The notes under the pieces: generated by a model
The model's input: only the letters and a program-made list of their open reading frames with translations
Databases searched by the model: none
What the model was told of the DNA's origin: nothing
In this document: piece after piece, positions 9,149 through 18,270 of the stretch
Layout of the letters: every line of letters begins with the position of its first letter
Position numbering within the stretch: the first letter of the stretch is position 1
Source of the DNA: Rhodocollybia butyracea
Taxonomy: Eukaryota; Basidiomycota; Agaricomycetes; Agaricales; Omphalotaceae
Length of the DNA stretch: 23,700 bases
Direction of reading: 5' to 3'
Assembly: GCA_015501585.1 (NCBI GenBank)
Contig: JADNRY010000855.1
Span: forward strand, 1-23,700
Position numbers and translations under genes: made by a program

Positions 9149-10468
9149 ATGATCTTCTTTGGAAATTTTGGCGCGTGGATTAGTTTCAACGGCGAAGGAT
9201 ATCTTGAAGAATACGGGACAGAAACGGATTATACTCAAAACAAAGTTACTTGCTATGTTCCTAGCGAAGAAGGAAAAGCACGTCGATTTCATGCTTTCCT
9301 CTGAAATGTCATTGATACGGGTATATCTTAGGCTTTTCAAGTCCATTGGTGGGACAAATCTTTCGAGACTGCTACTAGAGGCCGCGTGAGCGTCGATGGG
9401 CGACCAGTTGGAGGCAAGGTTATCTCTTCAAAAGACAGATGTAGTGTCGTCAAGAAGGGGTTCAGGTTATCAAGCGATCAATCTGCACCGTTTGTTTTCG
9501 CAAAACTGAAGGTAACAGGTGAGTTTCATCCTTCTAACAACGTCAATAGTTATTAATTTATCTCAAGATGAAGAAATTTCCTCCTCGTGGACAGAGAAGC
9601 CGGGCGAAATCAACCTAGTCATTATGAGGGTACGAATGCGATCCAGAAAGGTGTTCGATAAACACAAGAACCTACCAGAAACTCCAACTTTCAACGAAAA
9701 GATGCACAAAAGCGCTGCGCATAACACTACGTACGCTCAAACATTTAACTCCCGATCCCATCTTTTCAAATTATTCCTCGCAGATATGGAACGCCTGTTG
9801 TGCGCAATACGCGCATTTTTGAACATGATACAGAACCCTATGGAGATCCTGTGGCCCACTTTTGCTTTCGCTACATGCCAATAGGTCAGATGCTTCTCTC
9901 CTAACCCGTGCTTCGATCTTGAAACAATCCTAGACTTACTACGTGCAAAAGACATTGCTCCTTATCCTATCCGAAAGAAACACCTTCCTGTGAAAGAGGA
10001 GGAGACAAAACCAGATATTAGTGGCCCAGCTGACCTGGCTATTGATTCATTCCGCGTCAGTGGCTCAGATTCCCCGTCATACAATGGAACTGACAGATCG
10101 TAGTCTTCCTCTTTGGGTTCAACGCTGGTTGGAAGCCCTAGTTCTTCCGTGTTTGGCAGTAGCAGGGTGAGTGTTTGTTCCATCGGTCTTGTTATGGGCT
10201 TGTTAATGCTTTCTATCGTTAGGCAAGCTCCATTTCAACCCCCAGAGTAACTCCTATCCCGGAACGGAGAGGAGCAGCGTCTGGCATGGTCTCGCAATGG
10301 CCGACCTCGCAAGTCTCCGCCAATGTCAGTAGAGTCATTGACCTTACCGAAGTCTCTACTTCTTCCTCTGTACATATCAAGAAGGAAAGAATTAAGACCG
10401 AGCGGCTAGTACCTCGTAACGTGTCATCCTCGAAATTGAACGAAGTAATTGACCTGACCCATCTGTGA
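9149..10468 (+). CDS. DUF7918 domain protein, divergent copy D
   Basis: Seven exons: 9149-9277, 9332-9518, 9568-9730, 9784-9884, 9934-10055, 10104-10166, 10223-10468, giving 336 aa with consistent phases. The start is MIFFGNFGAWISFNGEGYLE, aligned with MPSFESFSASVVVDGQPLNE. Further matches: CYVPSEEGK, FQVHWWDKSFETAT, VSVDGRPVGGK, PFVFAKLKVTG, PGEINLVIMRV, FNEKMHKSAAHNT, YGDPVAHFCFRYMPIDLLRA. The first five intron positions match those of A-C. Intron 1 (9278-9331) begins with GC, not GT. Intron 5 (10056-10103; GTCAGT, CTGAC branch-like site, TAG) removes an in-frame TAG. The tail contains VKEE, VIDLT (293-297), IKKE (307-310), IKTE (312-315) and a second VIDLT (330-334), a dense set of SUMO-acceptor and SUMO-interaction-like motifs. 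Function unknown. Confidence 0.85.
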
Positions 10469-10949
10469 TGCTGAAGCGCCCCAGTTTGTATCTAATTAAT
10501 CTATGTACATGTATCTATACGCTTATATTGCTAGTCAACGTTACCAATGATATTTTGAACACCAAAATAGGTCTGACTAGACGCACCAGTTTCTACACCA
10601 ACTGATCATTATTAAAGAAGACGCTAGGGTATATAGGATAATGAATGACAAAGAATACTAATCCAGATGCAAAGATTTCCGTAGATGAAAGAAAAGAGCG
10701 TAGAAGAAAATATAGGGCACAGAGTAGGTAGTACAAACAGCAGTTCGAAAAGTCATCAAAAAATATGGGGCGAGGGACGATAACACCGTCAAGCGCATCC
10801 TGTGTGCCGACATCTGAGTGTTCGACCCTCAATTAGGGTATTTTTCCTTTATGTAGGTACTTGATCGAGCCTTCCCCTTGCTCGAACTTTTACTGTATCT
10901 TGAGCCTCAGTCTAAAGTCAAAAAACAATACAACTGTGACTCACCCAGC
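10469..10949. other. Convergent intergenic region
   Basis: Between the 3' ends of DUF7918 D and the membrane-protein gene. It is AT-rich, with ATGTACATGTATCTATACG-type stretches that could hold 3'-processing signals. No coding sequence is supported. Confidence 0.55.
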
Positions 10950-11559
10950 TCAAGTAAGTGTTTCATCCGCAATCCCACCTTCCGCATTGAGCTCAGAGCT
11001 ATGGCAAAAGTACGAGTCCTTCTCGTTGCCGCATTTGGAGGCGACCATTGTCTGAACCGAGAGGTGAGGCGAGCTTGGCCGATGAGAACCCGCTCGGCTG
11101 CGTCCACGTTTGGCAGGTGGGACAAAATCGAACAGCGAACTAGCACTATCGTCGGTCGTAGCGCGAACCTGTCGGCGCCATAAGAGGAGAGCTACGAGTA
11201 ACGCGATGACTGTTCATAAAATTCCGTTATTAATGGAGTTGAAGCTATTGCTGCATGGAGGATAGGCGCACCAAATAGAACCGCGACTGCGATCCCAGCA
11301 ATCGCAGCTTTTGGTAGGTGACCGTAGACTTGAGTGGGACACGGTATGGCCGGACCATCGGGAGACCTATGAGTGCAACATAGAATAGTATGGTTATCGT
11401 TCGAATATGACAGCAAGCCACTACATACCCTTCGTAGCATACACCGTTTGAGTCAGGGCCGAACACCACACCATCATTAGCAACAGCTTCCGCTTTGGCA
11501 GGGCGTGCACAGATTGTAGCGAGAAGAAAGACAGCAGGTCTTAACAGAAAGAGAGACAT
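10950..11559 (-). CDS. Small type I single-pass membrane protein, unrecognised family
   Basis: Three exons on the minus strand: 11559-11429, 11366-11272, 11209-10950, giving 161 aa with phases 2 and 1 respected (both introns 62 bp). Residues 1-24 (MSLFLLRPAVFLLATICARP..) form a signal peptide. A short luminal or extracellular part, about 25-62, has one Cys pair (CYEG and IPCPT). A hydrophobic helix at about 64-86 (IAGIAVAVLFVIALLVALLL) follows, then WRRQVR as stop-transfer signal. The cytoplasmic tail, about 75 residues, is rich in Ser, Arg and Pro with no known domain. The exon join was chosen because it restores one uninterrupted helix; without intron 2 the frame ends after 101 residues. 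I do not recognise the family; the architecture suggests a surface or secretory-pathway membrane protein. Confidence 0.68.
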
Positions 11560-12344
11560 GCGGATTTACACGCAATGCGAGCACAATCAGAGAGCGAGGC
11601 TGAGAAGAGAGAGTAATGAACTAGGAGGAGTACAAAAGCGGGTAAAATCGCAAACTCGTGGTGAGAGGACAAACGAAGGGATGGCACAACAGGATTGGTT
11701 TTGGCCAGATGACGAGAGGGGTTATAGTTAGTCTTACCGCCACTGGTCTTCCTAACTTGAGTCACTAGAGGCGGGATTTAGCTCCGGTGAACAAGAGTGT
11801 CGGGGCTTCTAAAGGCCCTGCGATTTTGTAGGTTCCGTGGATAGCAACGAGTAGAGCTATTGTTCTCTATTTTTGGGCAAACGGACACAAAACGGGGAAG
11901 CTCTAGAAGCCCGAACGTCGAGCTTCTCCTTTAATAATAGCTGGGTGGCGGTGTGTCTCAAGACGTAATAAACCCTAATAGCGTCCATGCCTCGTCCACG
12001 CAGCCGGTAAAGAATGGTGTTTGCGGAAAGGTGTAGACAGGTACTCTCGTCGTGAAGCTTTCGAAAGACAAAAGGCCATAGAGATCACGGGAGTGAATGT
12101 TTAGCTGTATGGTAGTTAGACGGAACTTGCTGTGAGATGAGCTCAACACTCACATTTTCTGGAACGGATTCATCCACATCACGCTTCGAATGAAACTACA
12201 GCTTGGAATTCCGCTTTTATCCGGTGTTATCGTGATAACAGAAAGTGGCAACAGGAATTGATGGTCCAGGAATAGCGGGGTTCGAAATTACAAAAATATA
12301 AAATACAATAAAGTACCTGGTATGCGATCGCAACAATTGGAGCT
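11560..12344. other. Intergenic, with a 10-bp hairpin
   Basis: Promoter side of the membrane-protein gene and 3' side of the TFIIF beta gene. GGGGAAGCTC (11894-11903) can pair with GAGCTTCTCC (11920-11929), a 10-bp stem with one G-T pair and a 16-nt loop. No supported coding region. Confidence 0.5.
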
Positions 12345-13540
12345 CTAAGAGACTTCCTCCATGTCTTCGTCCTCTTCGTCGTCCTCCTCGAAACCATCAA
12401 CCCCTTCCATCTTGACATCATCTCCCAAGGAGCTTGGTCCGGCGACATTTTCTCCCTTGATCTGTACAAACATCAGTAACAGCGCTTCGAGACAGCTCGA
12501 AGGCACATACCCCTTCCTCTTTGAAAGTGTCTTTGACCTCCCATAAACCATTGTGCTCTCCACTTCGATGGAGGAAAGCAATTTCGGAAAGAACCTCCTT
12601 GAGATATGCCTCGGGTTGTTGAGTTTTCTCGCGCAGAACTTTAATACCCCACCGGGGAATATCGCGAAATAGCGCAAAGAGAGCATCGAGAAGTTGGTTC
12701 CTGGGGATACGAGCCATACGCTCGAATTGACCTTTCGCGGGTTTCTTGTTGACAGCCTAAATTCGAAAGTAAAAATCGACTATTCCGTAAAACAAGGATA
12801 CTGTAAACACGTACGACGAGATCTCTGAACGCCGAGCCAGCTCCTCCAGCACCAACACCACTCGTGAGCCTTTTGATTCCACCGCCAGAGATACCAGTAT
12901 TCTCTATCATCTGAATCTGTCTCTGAGGCGTGTTGTACTTTTTGTGGCGCTCTCGCATTTGTCTACGATACCGTGCGCTAAACGATGGTCGTAGAAAACA
13001 GTCGTGTTTTATCCGTCCTGTCAATATTGTCGTGCGCGCCCGAGGATTTGGAGGAGCGGACGGATTTGATGAGAGACCGAATGAAGCGTCTTTGGGGCGT
13101 TCTGCGACTACGATATGATTGTCTACAGAGTCGTTGACCATTTCGAGTTCATAGCAGTCTGGTTCTGCTTCTGAAGCTGTTTCGACTGCGTTGGGTCCAA
13201 ATACAGGCCAATTCGGATTAGGTGGTGTTACCGGGTCTTTGTGCTGTGGTAGAAACAGAATAATTCGAGCTTTCTGGCCAGGACCGGGATCTGTGTATAT
13301 TCGGAGAGAAGCCAGATGCATGTCTTCAGTGTTGATAGCCGTCCATCTCTCCAGCAAAGATTTGGGAATCTAGACTTTGGTGTAAAGTTTACCGTTGAGT
13401 GGTTCAGACGAACAAACCTTGACCATCCAAACTTTACCATGTCCCTGGTTGAGCATTAGAATTTCCTCTGGATCCGGTTGAAGGTCTTCATCATGAGTGG
13501 TTTCTGCGAAGGGCTTCTTTTCATCTTCGACTTCGTTCAT
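12345..13540 (-). CDS. TFG2: Transcription initiation factor IIF subunit beta (TFIIF-beta / RAP30)
   Basis: Small subunit of TFIIF, which escorts RNA polymerase II into the preinitiation complex. Four exons on the minus strand: 13540-13418, 13369-12815, 12756-12511, 12461-12345, giving 346 aa, all phase 0. The N-terminal part shows GKVWMVK joined to IPKSLLERW, as in the family's dimerisation domain; the ELEMV and VVAERPKD stretches follow. The linker KHDCFLRPSFSARYRRQMRE is the conserved segment before the C-terminal region. The winged-helix DNA-binding domain covers about 238-305: RMARIPRNQLLDALFALFRD, YLKEVLSEIAFLHRSG, GLWEVKDTF. The C-terminus is strongly acidic (EEDDEEDEDMEEVS). Length fits fungal homologues. 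Confidence 0.95.
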
Positions 13541-14840
13541 GGAAGATGAGCAGAAAGATAGAAAGACAATGACGCATCACGTGTTATGATGGCTCATGCT
13601 GGCCAACTGAGTGACAACGTCGTCAACGCGTTCTCAGACCAAATTGAACTACCTGGGTCTTGCACTCACCAGACGCCAATTCGAAACGTCTTACGACCTC
13701 CTTCGAATCTGCGAGTGTTCAATATTGCCTTGCTCTGAATACTCGTTACACATCTGGAGTGTTATGCCGGCGCTTTCCCCATCTCAACCGTTATCAATTA
13801 TACTTCCAACAGATCGGGAAGTTGAAACAGTAGCTCTATCATGATAAAGTCACAACTCTATAGTAGGTACTGATCAGTACTGAGTGCTTACCGAGTACTG
13901 AACGTTGAACGGCGGATCTTGTTGGCGCTGAGGGTAAATCCTATATCGCAGTACTGCCGCGATCTGGTCTGGGAGAGTGTCCATCGGGTCACAAGAAGGG
14001 ATTTCGCACTTGTGTGTGATTTTACACTGGTCCCATCCGAATCTGGTTTCCTTTCTTTACATGGGACCTCTCAACGATAATTAAATCTCAACACAGGAAC
14101 CTTGCCTGGACTGCCGTCAACACAGCTTTACTTCTTGGCTGCCAATGGCCTCGAACTCAGCCTCTACTTCCATGTCTTCGCTTCCTTAGGAATCCAGGAC
14201 TTCTTTTCTATCAGACTGTTTTCAGTGTGCTTCGGCGAACGCAGAACGTAGAAGTCCTCAACTGCTTCTATCTCCACTCCGACTCAGTTTTTGTTTCTCA
14301 GCTGTTGGCTTGTATCCCACGTATCTTTCACTCGCCTGATCCTATGTCATCTTTCGCCCCGCTCACCGGCATGCACTCCAACTGGTCTCGCTTCTCACTA
14401 ATTGCAACACTGGCTCTTGCCAGCCCTCGTCGATATCGGCAACTCCCTATGTTTGATTTATCGAGTCACTAGAGTGCCGCAATCAGTGGGCGAACGTTCA
14501 TAGCATTCCCAAACTCATTCTTCGCAACTATCAACGGGATCGGGTCTCAATTTCACCGAGGGTAAAATCGTCCGCTTGAAGTACATGTTGCCTTTATTCA
14601 CCTCTCCTTCATATTAGCATCAACTGTCATCTTGTATTCAAGCAAGACGCCAGGTGCCTATTCTCTGATTATAGTGGATCTTGCGCGCTTCAACTAACAT
14701 CTATTTCGACTGCGCCTATAGTTCACAGCTATTTTGAATCTAAACAGCTTCTAGGCTGGTCTTTGTGAAAGCATAAAACGTCCATTTATCATTGCGCAAG
14801 ATTCATATCCTCATTCCTTCCTCGTACTCATATTTCAGCA
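13541..14840. other. Intergenic, 1.3 kb without a supported gene
   Basis: Upstream of both TFIIF beta and the lectin-type gene. A perfect 12-bp palindrome TACTGATCAGTA lies at 13868-13879, amid further GAGTACTG-type copies. From about 14090 to 14470 the plus strand is pyrimidine-rich, with hydrophobic open frames in several phases. I could not assemble these into a family. The region just before 14841 is pyrimidine-rich (CTTCCTCGTACTCATATTTC), as often seen before fungal starts. Confidence 0.45.
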
Positions 14841-15715
14841 ATGTCAGCGTACAGTTCATTCGGATTCGATAGACCCCCTTATATACCGTCGCCTCCTCCG
14901 CGTCCTCCACCCAGGTGCTTCCTTCACCTCCACAAGTTTTTTACGATCGTCCTAGCCATTACAATCCACAGGATATTGAACCCGGAAATACAGGCATACT
15001 GTTAAACAATAGAAACTACCAGGTTGCGGATAGGTACATTCCCGAGACGTTTTCCAAAGCGCATTCACTTATCACCAATTCAAAAGGTAGCCCAATACCA
15101 AATAGTCAGCTGGTGCGTTGTCCAAAGTATAGTACGCTAACCTTGTCGCTCACTAATAATGCGCAGTGGACAATTCAGCGAGTAGCAGGCGATGTAGATA
15201 ACGCACAGGCGGCCATCTATTACAATGTTCCAGATGGATCTGTAACCTATCGTTTATTTGCTGCCCCAAAGGTAAGTTTATATCGCGTTCATGGGGAAGC
15301 AAGGAGTCTTAGGATTGGTTCGAACTTGTAGGATCATGGGGCGATAGAGATCTCCGAGTCTCAAGGGTATATTTGGGATATATCTGTAGCAAAAGATGAT
15401 CGCTCCGGGAAAACAGGATTTGCAGGAAAGAGCTTACGGTATGTGCAAATCTCCTGATGAAAATGGAGTATATAACTCTGAACGTAAATGGTTAGGATCT
15501 TTACTTCTATCGAGGGAGTTGACATGTACTGGACCTTAGATCCTGATTCCACTTCTGGAAAGGTAAGCCGAAAAGTCGCATACCGCTGCTTCTATGTTCT
15601 AATTCCGTCCCAGGTTATGCTGGCCCCCTGGGATACACGAGAAGCAGAATCACAAACTTGGACTCTCCTAAGAGAAGTAGATACCCAAACCTGGAATCCT
15701 AAGGGGTCCAAATAG
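14841..15715 (+). CDS. Beta-trefoil (ricin B-like) lectin-type protein, one apparent frameshift near the N-terminus
   Basis: Exons: 14841-15112, 15167-15271, 15332-15438, 15496-15562, 15614-15715. The protein starts MSAYSSFGFDRPPYIPSPPP with a Pro-rich leader and lacks a signal peptide, so it is likely cytosolic. One C seems to be missing from the CCC run at 14910-14912; adding a base joins the leader to VLPSPPQVFYDRP. The body shows four spaced Trp motifs: NSQLWTIQR, YIWDIS, MYWTLDP and SQTWTLLRE. These resemble the QxW repeats of ricin B-type trefoils, also found in fungal fruiting-body lectins. Intron 1 (15113-15166) is 54 bp and stop-free. It is called because of its branch-like ACTAAT, its CAG end and the resulting QLW motif. 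Ligand unknown. A different trefoil family cannot be excluded. Confidence 0.65.
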
Positions 15716-16075
15716 AAAAGTGCACCCTCGCTGGAAGAGTGGGGGAGGAGTAACTTGTAATAAGTACAGAAGAATAATCAAGTCAGTAGAAACTTGGAAG
15801 AAATACTCCCACAGGATTCGATGGTGTTAAGACAGCCGGCTGATTTAGCGCAATCATCTTCTTTACACAATGAAGAGCCTGAGCAACCGCGCAGCGAACA
15901 TGGGTGCGCGGAGAAGCAATGAATCATCCGAATTATCTTTTAAATTTCACTGAGGTTAAGTTTTCGGTCGCACTTTTGATCGTTCATCGGTTGCAGATTA
16001 AAATACATGAAAAACTATTCGATTCGTCGTCGGACTTCGATTGCACCTAGCACGTACATTAGATTCCCCCGAGAT
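15716..16075. other. Convergent 3' intergenic region
   Basis: Lies between the 3' ends of the lectin-type gene and the mannanase gene. No coding sequence or repeat seen. Confidence 0.6.
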
Positions 16076-18270
16076 TTACTGAGAATCGCCATCCCTAGCT
16101 CTCAGCGCAGCAGCATGTTGAGTGTCCAGGGTGTAGAGGGCTGTACCTGGGAAGACTGCGCCATTTGGATCGGATTCCGCCCCGCTAGCAAAGACACTTC
16201 CTGCTTGCCTAGGTTCATGAGCAATATATCAATAAAACATTCGAAGAATAAAGGGACGCAAGTACCAGATCAAATCCCCTGCAACGTTATTGCTCAGAAC
16301 AGCTGAGTACCAACTACCGTACACATCCTCTTCATCATTCGTAATACCAAATTCTATAAAGGAACGTTGTTAGCATAACCACAGTATCTCGAAGGAGCGC
16401 AACCCACCTTCTAACAAAATTGGCTTGTTCGATGCGCGCATGGCAGTAGCGTGGTCTACAATCCACTGAGTTCCGAAGGGGTTTGCAGGTTCACCCCAGC
16501 TGTCCTATAAATAACAACGGCTTGATACTTTTAAACAGGGGATTAGCTTTTGGCAGCTTACTGGGTATAGATGGAAAGTTCCAAAGTCTAGCGTACTTAT
16601 GTTGAGATTGGCAGCAAAATCTATTCCGAGACTTGATCTGCGTAGCAAGTCGGAACATCTTAATCAAGGACGGGAGAATTTTGAGTCGACTTACGAGAAT
16701 CCTCTAGTAGATGAGGTAAAGTATCAGTATAGTTAACTGTAGCAACAGTCCATTGGGATACATACTGATAGACAAAGATGGGGTTTCCAGGATCATTGAT
16801 GAACCCTTCATCGCCAATGGCCACCAGATGATTCGAGTCAATAGATTTTATAAAAGCAGACATTTCCTGCGCCCAGGTCGAGATGGTCGAGATGGTACAG
16901 TTTCCGGAAGAGGAACTTAGAGAACGTCAAATCATCAAGCTTTAAGAGTCATGGAGCAACAACGAACCTTGTTGATCCAAGACATCTGGGCTCATTGGCC
17001 AGCTCCCAAGCCTCTTGAGATGTAAGCCTATCGACTTTTGGTAGAGAAAATTGGGACCACATACGAGGATACCTGGCTCATTCGAGTACCGAGTAACAAA
17101 TGTCTTGACATAGTTCTTGTACGCAGCCTTGCAGAAAATATCGGTATTCTATCCTTTTAAAATTCATAGAAACTTTCCTTACCATAACGGTGGGGTTAGT
17201 ATAGAAGAAGTCGTGAGGCTGCCCTTGTCCAAGGAGTTGGTTCACGTAAACATCCATTCCACCTATCCCTTGAGATCAGGAGAACGATACGTGGAGTATC
17301 AAGAAACAAGACACCCACCATAGTCAGACCTGTCGCAATAAGTCTAAGCTATCTTTGGTCAGATGAGCGCATCACGTACCAGTTATTGGTTCTAAAGAAA
17401 GACGAAAATGAAAATGAGGACCATACTAGTACAATTGTAAAAGGTTACGCACAGAGTAACAATGAGTCTAAGCCCGTTAGCTTTTGCAGCTGCGACGACA
17501 TTGTCTGTAGATAATGATGATGAGCACTCTGACAGTAGGTCTAGGAGGAAGGCTACTCACCAAAATTCTGCAGCCCATTCGTACCAGTATTGATCGTCGG
17601 GGTTTTACCAACCCAGCTTTGATAGTAGGCCACCCCATCGGGCGTGGTCACTTCGTTGAAACCCCTGCATGAGTGGAATTCTCTATATTTGGATGCCAAA
17701 CAGTGGGTTGGGCTATTCCTACGTACCAAGTTCGTACCACTGAAGCACCGGTAGCGGCAATATCATGAAAAGCAGTGAGCATTTCCGACACAGGGTAGGC
17801 CATGAGTCCGACCCAATAGGCATTGGCACTGTAAGCATTGTATCAAAATCCGACCCGGCCTGTTAGAATAGTACGAGACATACCCAACGACAGTAAACGG
17901 CTTGCCATTCAAGGTAAAGTGTATCCCCGAAGTCTTGACAAACCCAGTTGGCGTAGCTGTAGGCGTGGCTACGCCTGTAGAAGAAGAAGTTGGTTTAGGA
18001 ACGCTAACCCCGGCAACGCATTGAGAGTAGAAGGGGTTTTGAGCAACACATATGCTTCCAGCAGCGCAAGCTAATTTGATTTGTCAGTGAGCGGACTTCC
18101 ATGGAGCGATATGAAATGAAACAACAGAGATAGAGCTACGGAGAGGACTCACTGGTAGAGCCTGTCCAGTTTTCACCTCCACACTGCCCAAAAATCGGGA
18201 CGGTAGACTGGGCTGAGGCAGCCGTAACGGCCAATCCCAACAAGGAGAATACACCTGATAACCTCTTCAT
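16076..18270 (-). CDS. Secreted endo-beta-1,4-mannanase, GH5 subfamily 7-like, with N-terminal CBM1
   Basis: Hydrolyses internal beta-1,4-mannosidic bonds of plant mannans outside the cell. Sixteen exons sum to 1326 bp, 441 aa, with every phase consistent: 18270-18153, 18070-17884, 17828-17727, 17664-17561, 17504-17453, 17391-17380, 17329-17319, 17262-17183, 17127-17065, 17011-16968, 16915-16766, 16703-16695, 16637-16562, 16504-16408, 16353-16266, 16208-16076. Signal peptide MKRLSGVFSLLGLAVTAASA, then CBM1 (IFGQCGGENWTGST, CAAGSICV, FYSQCV), a Ser/Thr/Pro linker, and the catalytic domain (GKPFTVVGANAYW, VVRTWGFNEV, LIVTLTNNWSDYGGMDVYV, WELANEPRC with the acid/base Glu, FGTFHLYPDSWG, LLEEFG with the nucleophile Glu, DLIWQAGS, HAAALRAR). 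Exons 6, 7 and 12 are only 12, 11 and 9 nt. The exon 11-12-13 join gives VYQGFSSSLGIDFAAN. Confidence 0.93.

Noticed and set aside
10101..10103. Premature stop making DUF7918 gene D a pseudogene
   Set aside because: The TAG forms the 3' splice site of a well-placed 48-bp intron with GTCAGT donor and CTGAC branch-like site, and removing it keeps the frame through to the conserved tail.
10878..11183. 101-codon open frame on the plus strand
   Set aside because: It is the antisense shadow of exon 3 of the membrane-protein gene, whose signal peptide, helix and splice phases are coherent.
14090..14480. Possible F-box/leucine-rich-repeat gene relic on the plus strand (NVEVLNCFYLHSDSVF-like)
   Set aside because: Only a loose resemblance over about 40 residues in one frame, with no F-box, no consistent exons and stops nearby.
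16660..16863. Mannanase exon read straight through to LPHLLEDSRK
   Set aside because: The frame is open, but it lacks the family sequence. The GTATGT donor at 16765 plus the 9-nt exon restores VYQGFSSSLGIDF and all later phases.
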